A stretch of DNA of 11,798 bases from Candidatus Pelagibacter sp. (GCA_002704625.1 PAGZ01000039.1:23028-34825); one strand, 5' to 3'. Shown: positions 1-8,688, numbered from the stretch's first letter. Made by a program: numbers and translations. The notes: generated from the letters alone by a model not told the origin.

Positions 1-42
1 CGTATGTGTGATACATCAATACAAATTTCAAAGCTTATTTAA
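1..42 (+). CDS. Possible 3' tail of an upstream gene (partial)
   Basis: Reading from base 1, the frame stays open for 13 codons and ends in TAA at 40-42, three bases before the next ATG. Such spacing fits the compact layout of the rest of the window, so this may be the last codons of an upstream gene. A second frame is also open across the stretch (to a TAG at 53-55). Thirteen residues are too few to recognise a family, so both the existence and the frame are guesses. Confidence 0.3.
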   Translation, partial: RMCDTSIQISKLI

Positions 43-45
43 TAA

Positions 46-894
46 ATGGAAGTAGTAACTAAAATTGCTCCTATAGCGCTTGCCCTAATAATGTTGGCTC
101 TTGGATTAGGTTTAACTGGTCAAGATTTTTTAAGAGTAGCAAAACAACCAAAAGATTTTTTAGTTGGATTAATTTGTCAGTTAATATTACTTCCGATTAT
201 TGCTTTTCTATTACTTAAAATTTTTAATTTACCTTTAGAGATTGCCCTCGGTGTAATGATTATTGCTGCAGCACCCGGAGGCGTAACATCAAATGTTCTT
301 ACAAAATTCGCTAAAGGAGATGTTGCTCTTTCAATTTCATTAACAGCAATTATAAGTTTAATAAGTATTATCTCGGTTCCATTTATTGTATTTAAATCTG
401 CGGAATTACTGCAAGTAGCAGGAATTTCAAAAGAAATTTCTATGATAGGAATATCAATGAAAATGTTTTTGGTCGTAACTCTTCCAGTGCTTATTGGAAT
501 GTTAATAAGAAAATTTGCAACAAATTTTATTACGTCTAAATCTCAACTTATTGAAAGAATTTCAGTTCTTTTATTTGTAATTGTTTTTGCTGCTATATGG
601 GTTGAAGAGTGGAAGAATATAATGGGTTATATTAAACAAGCAGGATTAATTACTTTTGTTTTAAATATTGTTATGATGTTTATTGGCTATTATTTTGCAA
701 AGTTTCTTGCCAGTGGAGTTGCGCAAAGAAAATCTATTTCACTTGAGTGTGGACTTCAAAACGGAACATTGGCTGTATTTGTAGCAAGCCAACTCTTCAA
801 CGATATAGTCTATCTAATACCCACCGCTACTTACGCAATAGTGATGTTTATGACCTCATTAGTTTATGTTTTTATTGTGAGAAAAATTGACTAA
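46..894 (+). CDS. Bile acid:sodium symporter (BASS) family transporter
   Basis: This is an inner-membrane transporter of the BASS/SBF family, which usually couples uptake of organic anions or related solutes to sodium; the substrate cannot be told from the sequence. The 282-residue protein is almost wholly hydrophobic, with roughly nine to ten membrane segments. It carries two family hallmarks: an APGG-x-x-SN stretch at residues 76-83 and ECGLQNGTLA at 234-243, which lie in the two inverted repeats and help form the sodium and substrate sites. Its length is slightly below the usual 290-320. The start is fixed by a TAA in the same frame directly upstream (43-45). No Shine-Dalgarno site is visible. 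A 57-bp spacer and the tRNA gene separate it from the dmd block, so a link to DMSP metabolism is not shown. Confidence 0.9.
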   Translation: MEVVTKIAPIALALIMLALGLGLTGQDFLRVAKQPKDFLVGLICQLILLPIIAFLLLKIFNLPLEIALGVMIIAAAPGGVTSNVLTKFAKGDVALSISLTAIISLISIISVPFIVFKSAELLQVAGISKEISMIGISMKMFLVVTLPVLIGMLIRKFATNFITSKSQLIERISVLLFVIVFAAIWVEEWKNIMGYIKQAGLITFVLNIVMMFIGYYFAKFLASGVAQRKSISLECGLQNGTLAVFVASQLFNDIVYLIPTATYAIVMFMTSLVYVFIVRKID

Positions 895-912
895 TTAATT
901 AATTATTTATTC

Positions 913-942
913 TTGTGCTGATTAAGTATATATAGCTATAAA
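913..942 (+). promoter_or_regulatory. Candidate sigma-70 promoter ahead of tRNA-Pro
   Basis: In the 57-bp gap after the transporter gene, TTGTGC (913-918) and TATAAA (937-942) are separated by 18 bp. They would place transcription initiation near 948-951, at the first base of the tRNA. In such AT-rich DNA, -10-like boxes occur by chance, so only the position makes the call reasonable. If real, this is the only evident promoter for the tRNA and the genes after it. Confidence 0.4.
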
Positions 943-951
943 CTTTAAATT

Positions 952-1028
<77 letters not shown>

Positions 1029-1033
1029 TTTTT

Positions 1034-3256
1034 ATGAAAATAGAAAAAGTTGTTATTATAGGTTCTGGAACAATGGGAAGTGGAATAGCTGCACACTTAT
1101 GTAATGCAAATATTCCCGTTGTACTTCTTGATTTGAAAACAGAAATCGCCGAAAAAGCAAAAGAAAGAATAATAAAATCACGCCCACCATTATTATTTGA
1201 AAAAACAAAAATAAATATTTTGAAAACTGGAAATATTTCAGATGATTTTGAAAATGTAGCAGATGCAGACTGGATTATTGAAGCTGTAGTTGAAAGAATA
1301 GATATAAAGCATAATATTTACAAAAAAATATTTCAAAAAAGAAAGAAAGAATCTATTGTATCTTCAAACACTTCAACAATACCTTTAAAAATTCTTTCTC
1401 AAAAATTAACTAGCTCTGACAAGAAAGATTTTTGTATAACACATTTTTTTAATCCAGTTCGATACATGGGGCTACTCGAAATTGTTAGAGATGAGTCAAA
1501 TGATAAAAAAAAAATTGATTTATTAAAAAATTTTTGTGAAAGCAATCTAGGAAAAGGTGTGATTGTGTGTGGTGATACACCAGGGTTTTTAGGTAACAGG
1601 ATCGGTGTATACGCGATGCAAATAGCTATGACTGAAGCAATTAAAATGAATTTATCAATTGAAGAAGCAGATGCCGTTTTTGGTAGACCTATGGGCATAC
1701 CAAAAACAGGCGTTTTTGCATTATATGATTTAATCGGTATCGATTTAATGGCTGATGTATTAAAAAGTTTCAAGAAAGAATTGCCAAAAAATGACGAGTT
1801 CTTGAAAGTTGCTGATGGTATTCCAATAATACAAAAGTTAATCGAAACTGGCTATACAGGTAGAAAGGGCAAAGGAGGATTCTACAGAGTCAATAAATCT
1901 GATGGTAAAAAAGTTTTAGAGGCATTTGATTTAAATAAAAATAAATATTTTCCTGTTAAAAAAATTGATCTTCAAATTAATAAAGTAAATCTTTTAGAAT
2001 TAATTAACAGAAATGATAAATATGGTGTATATGCATGGTCAGTAATATCAAAAATTATATTGTATTCTTCATCTTTAATTCCACAAATAACAAAAGAATA
2101 TAATGATATAGATGAGGCTTTAAGACTTGGATTTAACTGGTCAATGGGTCCTTTTGAGATGTTAGAATCAATAGGACTTGATAATTTTTTTTCAAAAATA
2201 CAAAATTTGAACAACAATGATTTTCTAAAAAATTTGAAAGATCAAAATTTAGAAAAATTTTATGATGAAAGACAAAAGTATACAAATATTGAAACATTAG
2301 GAAAAATTAAAAAGTCCGTTATTAAAATGGAAAAAAATGATTCTGCTGAAATTTATAGATTTAAAGATTTTAATATTGTCGAGTTTAATACAAAAGCTAA
2401 TGCATTAGATTATAATTCTATGGATGCATTAATGAAGGCAACAGACAAACCGTTAATTATAATTAATGAAAGTATGCAATTTTCAGCTGGTGTAAATTTA
2501 AATTATGTTATGGAATTTGTTGATAAGAAAGATTTTAAATCAGTTGAAAAATTTATTAAATATTTTCAAGAAACCTGTAAACATTTAAAATATTGTAAAA
2601 ATCCAGTCATTTCTGCACCATCAGGACTGGCATTGGGTGGGGGAGAAGAGGTTTTGTTGCAAAGTAATTATGTTGTTTCGCACACAAATATTGTAATGGG
2701 TTTAGTTGAAACAATAGTTGGTTTAGTACCAGCTGGCGGCGGGTGCAAAGAATTATTATGGAGATGGACTCAAAGCGACGAAGGTAAAAGTGATCCTGAC
2801 TTTGGACCGTTGAAAGTCTTTGATATTATTGGCTATGCCAAAACCGCCTCATCACCTCAAGAGGCCAAACCCCTTTTATTTCTAGACTCAAACCATGAAG
2901 TAATAATTAATAGAAATAATCTCTTACCTATTGCTAGATCTTTTATTAAAAAAAATAAGAACCTTAAACCTCCTATAAAATGCAATTTTAAATTGTCAGG
3001 TGAAAAAGTAAGAAAAAAAATGCACAAACTTCTTGATCATTTATATAATAGCCAAAAAATTAAAGATCATGGTATGGTGGTTGGAAAAGAATTAGCATAT
3101 GTTTTAAGTGGTGGTGATACAAATTTGAGCAAGGAAATTAGCGAAGATCAAATGTATAAATTAGAGCTAGAAAGTTTTATGAAATTATTAGATAAAGAAA
3201 AAACTCAAAATAGAATAATTCATACTTTAAAAACAGGAAAGCCATTAATTAATTAA
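1034..3256 (+). CDS. 3-hydroxyacyl-CoA dehydrogenase / enoyl-CoA hydratase fusion (FadN-like order)
   Basis: A bifunctional beta-oxidation type enzyme of 740 residues that hydrates a 2-enoyl-CoA and oxidises the 3-hydroxyacyl-CoA with NAD. The dehydrogenase comes first, as in FadN; FadB and FadJ have the reverse order. The Rossmann motif GSGTMGSG spans 10-17. Dehydrogenase active-site candidates are Ser114 (in SNTS), His137 (in HFFNP), Glu149 and Asn188 (in GNR). The C-terminal dehydrogenase domains follow to about 415. A crotonase-type hydratase domain lies at about 440-640, with oxyanion-hole segments SAG (484-486) and GGG (535-537) and both catalytic Glu at 539 and 559. It starts 5 nt after the tRNA CCA end, has no Shine-Dalgarno site, and its stop abuts dmdC. 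No thiolase gene lies nearby, so classic fatty-acid oxidation is not obvious and a role in MMPA-CoA breakdown is possible but inferred. Confidence 0.9.
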   Translation: MKIEKVVIIGSGTMGSGIAAHLCNANIPVVLLDLKTEIAEKAKERIIKSRPPLLFEKTKINILKTGNISDDFENVADADWIIEAVVERIDIKHNIYKKIFQKRKKESIVSSNTSTIPLKILSQKLTSSDKKDFCITHFFNPVRYMGLLEIVRDESNDKKKIDLLKNFCESNLGKGVIVCGDTPGFLGNRIGVYAMQIAMTEAIKMNLSIEEADAVFGRPMGIPKTGVFALYDLIGIDLMADVLKSFKKELPKNDEFLKVADGIPIIQKLIETGYTGRKGKGGFYRVNKSDGKKVLEAFDLNKNKYFPVKKIDLQINKVNLLELINRNDKYGVYAWSVISKIILYSSSLIPQITKEYNDIDEALRLGFNWSMGPFEMLESIGLDNFFSKIQNLNNNDFLKNLKDQNLEKFYDERQKYTNIETLGKIKKSVIKMEKNDSAEIYRFKDFNIVEFNTKANALDYNSMDALMKATDKPLIIINESMQFSAGVNLNYVMEFVDKKDFKSVEKFIKYFQETCKHLKYCKNPVISAPSGLALGGGEEVLLQSNYVVSHTNIVMGLVETIVGLVPAGGGCKELLWRWTQSDEGKSDPDFGPLKVFDIIGYAKTASSPQEAKPLLFLDSNHEVIINRNNLLPIARSFIKKNKNLKPPIKCNFKLSGEKVRKKMHKLLDHLYNSQKIKDHGMVVGKELAYVLSGGDTNLSKEISEDQMYKLELESFMKLLDKEKTQNRIIHTLKTGKPLIN

Positions 3257-5017
3257 ATGACTATTTATAATGCACCAGTTGAAGAAATGATGTTTTTGTT
3301 TGAAAACTTAAAAGATAATAAAAATTATAATGAAATAGACAAATTAAAAGAAATTAATTCAGATTTAGTTAAAGATATCTTAGTTGAGGCAGCTAAAATA
3401 AATAAAGAAATTATACTGCCTCTAGCAAAAACTGGCGATGAAAAACCATGTATTTATGAAAATGGAATTGTTAGATCGCCTCCCGGTTATAAAGAAGCGT
3501 ATAAAAAATTTATTGCAGATGGATGGACGTCTTTATCTTGTGACCCCAAGTATGGAGGTCAAGGTATGCCTAAAACTGTCAGTACTTTTTTTGAAGAAAT
3601 GTTATCTTCATCAAGCTTATCTTTTAAATTGTATAGTGAATTAAGTATTGGAGCTTATAATTGTATCCTTCACCATGCAGATAAAAAAATAAAAGATAAA
3701 TTTCTTCCTAAAATTGTCGAAGGCAAATGGAGTGGCACAATGTGTTTGACCGAATCTCATTGTGGTACCGATCTTGGACTTTTAAAAACTAAAGCTTTAA
3801 AACAAAATGATGGCTCATATAAAATTACGGGACAAAAAATATTTATAACCTCAGGAGATCATGATTTAACAGAAAATATTATTCATCTCGTTTTAGCGAG
3901 AATACCTGGTTCACCTCCCGGAACAAAAGGGATAAGTTTATTTTTAGTTCCAAAATATATTGTTAAAGAGAATGGCGAAGTAGGTTCTCGAAATGGCGTT
4001 AACACCGGATCAATTGAAACAAAAATGGGCATCAAGGGATCACCAACATGTGTTCTGAATTTTGATAATGCCCAAGGATATATGATTGGTCCTGAAAATA
4101 AAGGATTGAACTCAATGTTTACAATGATGAATTTAGAAAGAATAATTGTTGGTATCCAAGGTCTTGGGATCGCTGAAACTGCTTATCAAAATGCATTGGC
4201 TTATTCAAAAGAACGAAAACAAGGTAAAGCCAATAATAGTAAAAATAAAGATGCAGATTTAATAATAAAACATGCCGATATAAGACGGAGCTTAATGAAC
4301 ATGAAATCCCTGATCGAGGGACAAAGATCACTTGCTTTTTGGGTATCACAACAGATAGATGTTAGTTTGAACCATTCAGATCAAAAAATCAAAGGTCATG
4401 CAAACGATTTAGTTTCTTTAATGACACCCTTAATTAAATCTTTTTTCACTGATATTGGAATGGAAATTACAAACGATGCAATCCAAGTATTCGGCGGTTA
4501 CGGTTATACTAAAGACCAAGGTATTGAGCAGTTATTTAGAGACAACAGAATAACACCTATTTATGAAGGCACCAATTCTATTCAGGCTATAGATTTAGTT
4601 TACAGAAAAATATTAAATAATAAAATTTTTGATAAATACATTTCTCAAATTACAAATGAAGTTAAAGACTATACAAATAATAAAAATCTTGAATTATTTG
4701 TGCAAAAATTTCAGAAATATATTGAATTGCTGAACAATTTTACTTCTTGGCTTTCAGAAAAAAATAAAAATTCAAAAGATGATGTTAGTTCAGCATGTAA
4801 TGACTACTTAAAAGTTCTTGGTTATATAAGCCTGGCACATTCTTGGCTCAAAATATTAAAAGTCAGTCATGAAAAAATTGATGAAAATAAAACTTTTTTT
4901 GAGGACAAGATTAATACGGCCAAATATTATTTCGACAAAATACTTCCAAGAGCTCAAAGTCATTACCTTTCAGCCATTACAGGTAGCGATACTATTATGA
5001 AATCAAATTTTAATTAA
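3257..5017 (+). CDS. dmdC: 3-methylmercaptopropionyl-CoA dehydrogenase (DmdC-type acyl-CoA dehydrogenase)
   Basis: An FAD-dependent acyl-CoA dehydrogenase that in this context should oxidise MMPA-CoA to methylthioacryloyl-CoA, passing electrons to electron-transfer flavoprotein. The 586 residues match the long DmdC-like subfamily rather than the roughly 380-residue short-chain enzymes. The N-terminal extension (1-35, beginning MTIYNAPVEE) is typical of that subfamily. The middle domain has CLTESHCGTDLG (163-174). The C-terminal helical domain has VFGGYGYT (411-418) and YEGTNSIQ (436-443), whose Glu437 is the expected catalytic base. A further helical domain (about 460-586) closes the protein. 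The ATG directly follows the preceding TAA, implying translational coupling. The dmdC label rests on subfamily features plus adjacent dmdB and nearby dmdA; a general acyl-CoA dehydrogenase is the alternative. Confidence 0.87.
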   Translation: MTIYNAPVEEMMFLFENLKDNKNYNEIDKLKEINSDLVKDILVEAAKINKEIILPLAKTGDEKPCIYENGIVRSPPGYKEAYKKFIADGWTSLSCDPKYGGQGMPKTVSTFFEEMLSSSSLSFKLYSELSIGAYNCILHHADKKIKDKFLPKIVEGKWSGTMCLTESHCGTDLGLLKTKALKQNDGSYKITGQKIFITSGDHDLTENIIHLVLARIPGSPPGTKGISLFLVPKYIVKENGEVGSRNGVNTGSIETKMGIKGSPTCVLNFDNAQGYMIGPENKGLNSMFTMMNLERIIVGIQGLGIAETAYQNALAYSKERKQGKANNSKNKDADLIIKHADIRRSLMNMKSLIEGQRSLAFWVSQQIDVSLNHSDQKIKGHANDLVSLMTPLIKSFFTDIGMEITNDAIQVFGGYGYTKDQGIEQLFRDNRITPIYEGTNSIQAIDLVYRKILNNKIFDKYISQITNEVKDYTNNKNLELFVQKFQKYIELLNNFTSWLSEKNKNSKDDVSSACNDYLKVLGYISLAHSWLKILKVSHEKIDENKTFFEDKINTAKYYFDKILPRAQSHYLSAITGSDTIMKSNFN

Positions 5018-5019
5018 AA

Positions 5020-6648
5020 ATGAGTCATTACGATACAAACTTAAACAAAAACAGCGCAAATTTTGTACCACTTACACCTTTATCATTTTTGCAAAGGGCA
5101 AAAGATATATATCCAACTTATGAAGCTGTAATTTATGAGGATCGCAAATATACTTGGAGCGATGTTTTTAATAGATGTTTAAAATTTGCTAGTGCTTTAG
5201 AGAAAATTGGTATTAAAAAAGGTGATACAGTTTCTTTTTTAGCTTTTAATACTCCTGAGATTTTTGAAGCTCACTACTCAGTTCCTATGACAGGCGCTGT
5301 ATTAAATACAATCAATATTAGACTAGATGCAAAAACAATTGCATATATTTTAAATCATAGCGATGCGAAAGTTCTAGTCGTTGATAGACAACTGCATAAA
5401 GAGGTAAAAAAAGCATTAAGTTCTTTAAAAAAAAATATAAAAATAATTGATATTGTCGATAAATATGCCGATCAGTCAAAATTGGAAAAAATTGGAGATT
5501 TGGAGTATGAGGAGTTTCTAAAATCTGGTGACGATAATTATATTTGGAAAATGCCCGATGATGAGTGGCAAGCAATATCATTAAGTTATACTTCTGGAAC
5601 GACTGGAAATCCAAAAGGCGTTGTTTACCATCATAGGGGATCATATTTAATGTCTACGGGCAGTGCAGCAGCATGGAATATGCCAAATAGATTAAATTTT
5701 TTAACAGTTGTACCCATGTTTCATTGTAATGGCTGGGGGTATCCTTGGACTGTACCAATGTTAAATGGTCGTACAATTTGTTTGCGTAATATTGATATTA
5801 AAAAAATTTTTGAACTAATAGATAAATATAACGTTACTCATTTTGGTGGTGCCCCAATAGTATTAAATATGATAACTGGAGCATCAGAAAGTGAGCGTAA
5901 AAAATTAAAACATAAAGTACATGTTTTAACAGCGGGCGCTCCTCCACCAAGTATTATTTTTAAAAAAATGGAGGCTCTTGGATTTGAAGTAATGCATGTG
6001 TACGGATTAACCGAAACTTATGGTCATGTAACACAATGTGCTTGGAACGAAACCTGGAACAATTTTGATGAAGAAAAGAAAAATGAGATAAAGGCACGAC
6101 AAGGAGTAAGATATCCTAATACAGAAGGCGTTAAAATTATGAATCCTGAAACCATGAAAGAAGTTCCAAGGGATGGAAAAACTATCGGTGAAATAATGAT
6201 AAGAGCAAATGTTGTAATGAAAGGTTATTTTAAAGACAAGGACTCAACAGAAAAGGCAATGAAAGGTGGTTGGTTTCACTCTGGAGATTTGGCTGTAATG
6301 CATGAAGATGGTTATGTAAAAATTCAAGATAGATCCAAAGATATAATTATTTCAGGCGGTGAAAATATATCATCTATAGAGATAGAAAATACTTTATCAA
6401 AACATCCTTCAGTATCTATTGCTGCAGTAGTTGCTAAACCTGATGATAAATGGGGAGAAGTACCATGTGCATTTATAGAAAAGGTAAAAGATAAAAACGT
6501 TTCCGAAAAAGAACTGATTTCTTTTTGCAAAGAGACTCTTGCAGGATTTAAAGTTCCTAAAAAAGTTCAATTTTGCGAATTACCAAAAACTTCAACCGGT
6601 AAAATTCAAAAATTTGAACTTAGAAAAAAAGCTAAAGAAATAAATTAA
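5020..6648 (+). CDS. dmdB: 3-methylmercaptopropionyl-CoA ligase (DmdB-type acyl-CoA synthetase)
   Basis: An ANL-superfamily ligase that would activate MMPA with ATP and CoA through an acyl-adenylate, the second step of DMSP demethylation. The 542-residue protein has the full adenylation core: P-loop YTSGTTGNPKG (190-200), PMFHCNGW (232-239) in the acyl pocket, YGLTETYG (328-335), SGD with Asp423, and Arg438 in the hinge region (DRSKD). The C-terminal lid has PKTSTGKIQ (522-530), whose Lys528 is the catalytic lysine of the adenylation step. Length and the HHRG and FHCNGW segments fit the DmdB group of medium-chain-like ligases. It starts two bases after dmdC ends. Some DmdB homologues accept ordinary short and medium fatty acids, so substrate choice is inferred from neighbours. 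Confidence 0.88.
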   Translation: MSHYDTNLNKNSANFVPLTPLSFLQRAKDIYPTYEAVIYEDRKYTWSDVFNRCLKFASALEKIGIKKGDTVSFLAFNTPEIFEAHYSVPMTGAVLNTINIRLDAKTIAYILNHSDAKVLVVDRQLHKEVKKALSSLKKNIKIIDIVDKYADQSKLEKIGDLEYEEFLKSGDDNYIWKMPDDEWQAISLSYTSGTTGNPKGVVYHHRGSYLMSTGSAAAWNMPNRLNFLTVVPMFHCNGWGYPWTVPMLNGRTICLRNIDIKKIFELIDKYNVTHFGGAPIVLNMITGASESERKKLKHKVHVLTAGAPPPSIIFKKMEALGFEVMHVYGLTETYGHVTQCAWNETWNNFDEEKKNEIKARQGVRYPNTEGVKIMNPETMKEVPRDGKTIGEIMIRANVVMKGYFKDKDSTEKAMKGGWFHSGDLAVMHEDGYVKIQDRSKDIIISGGENISSIEIENTLSKHPSVSIAAVVAKPDDKWGEVPCAFIEKVKDKNVSEKELISFCKETLAGFKVPKKVQFCELPKTSTGKIQKFELRKKAKEIN

Positions 6649-6655
6649 TTCTGAA

Positions 6656-7105
6656 ATGTCAAAAATATCAATAGATCTTATCTGGAAACTTGAAAATGGA
6701 GCTATGTCTCCAGGAAAGTATTCAAACCAACATGAAATAATTTTTACTTCTAATACAAAAATCGTAGCAGATTCTGCTCCAGATTGGAGAGGAAATGAAT
6801 TAAACACAAATCCCGAACAAACACTTGCAGCTTCAGTAAGCAGTTGTCATATGATGACCTTTTTAGCACTTGCCGCTAAAATGAAATGGCCAGTTAAAAC
6901 TTACAAAGATACGGCAATAGCTACACTTGGAAAAAATCTCAAAGGTTTAATGTCAGTTACCGAAATTCAACTCAATCCTAAAGTTGAGTTTTCAAATGAC
7001 TTCTCTGTTGATTTAAAAAAAATGAGAGAAGTACAGGATAGAGCACATCGATATTGTTTTATATCAAATTCACTTTCACAAGAGGTCAAAGTTAAAATTA
7101 ATTAA
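6656..7105 (+). CDS. OsmC-family protein (thiol peroxidase type)
   Basis: A small cytosolic OsmC/Ohr-fold protein of 149 residues. Members reduce organic or other hydroperoxides using two cysteines. Both are present in their usual settings: Cys64 in SSCHMMTFL (62-70) and Cys134 in AHRYCFISNSL (130-140). The wording around the cysteines resembles the OsmC branch more than Ohr. The gene lies 7 bp after dmdB and 4 bp before the crotonase start codon, so it is part of the same transcript. Methanethiol released from DMSP can be oxidised with H2O2 production, so a peroxide- or thiol-handling enzyme would make sense here; that functional link is inference. No Shine-Dalgarno site is visible. Confidence 0.88.
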   Translation: MSKISIDLIWKLENGAMSPGKYSNQHEIIFTSNTKIVADSAPDWRGNELNTNPEQTLAASVSSCHMMTFLALAAKMKWPVKTYKDTAIATLGKNLKGLMSVTEIQLNPKVEFSNDFSVDLKKMREVQDRAHRYCFISNSLSQEVKVKIN

Positions 7106-7108
7106 TTT

Positions 7109-7918
7109 ATGAATGATGTTAAGAATAATAAATTGGTAAAAACTACAGTTCACTCTGACTGCATTCTTCGACTTACTTTAAATAATCCGTCACAACATAA
7201 CGTTTTATCTGATGAAATGATGTCAGATATTCAGTCAGTTTTGGATAAATCTGTTAACGATAAATCAATAAGAGTGATTATTATTTCTGCTGAGGGAAAA
7301 ACATACTCTGCAGGACATGATTTAAAACAATTAAAAAAAGGACGTCTTAATTCTGATAATGGTAAGGACTATTTTAAGAAAGTTATGCAAAAATGTTCAA
7401 AACTTATGCAATCAATCATTAATAATCCAAAACCCATAATAGCAGAGGTTGCTGGTACCGCTACTGCTGCTGGCTGTCAATTAGTTGCGAGTTGCGATTT
7501 AGCATATGGTGGAACATCATCAAGATTTGCAACACCAGGAGTTAATATCGGCTTATTTTGTTCTACACCAATGGTTGCTTTGTCAAGAACCGTATCAAAT
7601 AAACATTCTATGGAAATGCTTCTAAATGGAGATTTAATTTCTTCAAAAAAAGCAGCTGAAATTGGTTTAATCAATGAGGTAGTAGAGGATAATGATCTGA
7701 AAAATATTGTGTTACAAAAAGCACTAAAAATTTCTAAAAAATCATCCATGACTTTGAAAATTGGCAAGCAAGCTTTTTATAATCAAATAAACATGAACTT
7801 GTCAGAAGCATATGATTATGCATCAAATGTGATGGTTGAAAATATGCTTAAAATTGATGCCGAAGAGGGAATAGATGCTTTTATAAACAAAAGAAATCCT
7901 AATTGGCAAGATAAATGA
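7109..7918 (+). CDS. Crotonase-fold (enoyl-CoA hydratase/isomerase) protein, ECHDC3-like, lacking both catalytic Glu
   Basis: A 269-residue single-domain crotonase. The oxyanion-hole segment SAGHD (67-71) and the second segment TATAAGCQLVASCD (117-130) are clear, as is FATPGVNIGLFCSTP (140-154) and the C-terminal tail EGIDAFINKRNPNW (253-266). In canonical hydratases the two catalytic Glu fall in the AGC-E and P-E positions. Here these are Gln124 and Gly144, as in the ECHDC3-like branch. It therefore binds CoA esters by fold, but ordinary water addition is doubtful. It occupies the place where a DmdD/AcuH enzyme would be expected, and its stop overlaps the next start by 4 bp (ATGA). It may act on a CoA ester by another chemistry or serve as a non-hydratase partner. 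The exact role is unknown. Confidence 0.88.
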   Translation: MNDVKNNKLVKTTVHSDCILRLTLNNPSQHNVLSDEMMSDIQSVLDKSVNDKSIRVIIISAEGKTYSAGHDLKQLKKGRLNSDNGKDYFKKVMQKCSKLMQSIINNPKPIIAEVAGTATAAGCQLVASCDLAYGGTSSRFATPGVNIGLFCSTPMVALSRTVSNKHSMEMLLNGDLISSKKAAEIGLINEVVEDNDLKNIVLQKALKISKKSSMTLKIGKQAFYNQINMNLSEAYDYASNVMVENMLKIDAEEGIDAFINKRNPNWQDK

Positions 7919-8688
7919 TTTTTGAAGTAGAAAACAAAAAAGTTTTTTCCTCTGACATCGGTCAAACTTTTGATCAAAATAAACATTCTATCATATTGCT
8001 TCATGGAAGCGGTCAGTCACATGTTGTTTGGTCTTTAACTGATCAATTTCTTGTTGATCAGGGCTTTAATGTATTTGCATTAGATTTACCAGGTCATGGA
8101 AATTCAGAGGGTTCTTCACTAAAATCAATTGAAGATATGGCTGACTGGCTTAACAAAGTTGTTCAAGTTATTGGAATTAAAGATTTGACAATTTTAGGTC
8201 ATTCGCAAGGTTGTTTGGTTGCTTTAGAATATGCAAATAAATTTTCTAAAAATATTAAAAATTTAATTTTTGTTGCAGGTTCTTATCAAATACCTGTTAA
8301 TAAAAGTTTAATAGATCTCGCTAATTCAGGAGATATGGAGTCCCTAAATTTAATGATGAAATGGGGTTATGGATACTCAAAACAATTTATTGGTGGTAAT
8401 CCACTTCAAAAGATCTTGAATTCCTCTAGAGAAGTGCGTGAGGTTTTAGCTGTAGACTTAATTGCCTGTAATAATTATAAGAACGGAATCAATTGTGTTA
8501 AGAAAATTAAATGTCCTACCTTTTTTATATTTGGAGAATTGGACAAGATGATTAGGTTAGATAAAGGCAAAGAATTTTCAGGCTTAATAAATGGGTCAAA
8601 AACACATATCATCAAAGATTGTGGTCATATGATAATACTGGAAAATGCGTTTGAAATGAGAGAACAAGTAGCTAAATTTTTAAAATGA
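7915..8688 (+). CDS. Alpha/beta-fold hydrolase
   Basis: A 257-residue soluble serine hydrolase of the alpha/beta fold, with no signal peptide. The oxyanion HG lies at 30-31 (LLHGSGQS), DLPGHGNS at 57-64, nucleophile elbow GHSQG at 95-99 (Ser97), acid Asp210 (GELDKM) and base His238 (CGHMI), so the catalytic triad looks intact. A short cap region lies at about 125-190. Family members include esterases, thioesterases and C-C hydrolases; the substrate cannot be read from the sequence. It overlaps both the crotonase gene before it and dmdA after it by 4 bp (ATGA at each junction), so all three are probably made in step. A thioesterase or cleavage role late in DMSP demethylation is a reasonable but untested idea. 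Confidence 0.9.
   Translation: MIFEVENKKVFSSDIGQTFDQNKHSIILLHGSGQSHVVWSLTDQFLVDQGFNVFALDLPGHGNSEGSSLKSIEDMADWLNKVVQVIGIKDLTILGHSQGCLVALEYANKFSKNIKNLIFVAGSYQIPVNKSLIDLANSGDMESLNLMMKWGYGYSKQFIGGNPLQKILNSSREVREVLAVDLIACNNYKNGINCVKKIKCPTFFIFGELDKMIRLDKGKEFSGLINGSKTHIIKDCGHMIILENAFEMREQVAKFLK

Noticed and set aside
890..910. TAATTAATTAATTA palindromic repeat after the BASS gene
   Set aside because: Short AT-only palindromes are expected in DNA this AT-rich; no stable stem, T-tract or repeat copy supports a terminator or operator.
1399..1773. 124-codon open frame on the minus strand inside the dehydrogenase gene
   Set aside because: It lies wholly inside a clearly coding + strand Rossmann domain; its translation is low-complexity and matches no family I know, so it is a mirror of AT-rich codons.
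5318..5644. 108-codon minus-strand open frame within dmdB
   Set aside because: It overlaps the conserved adenylation core on the other strand and has no recognisable domain or start context.
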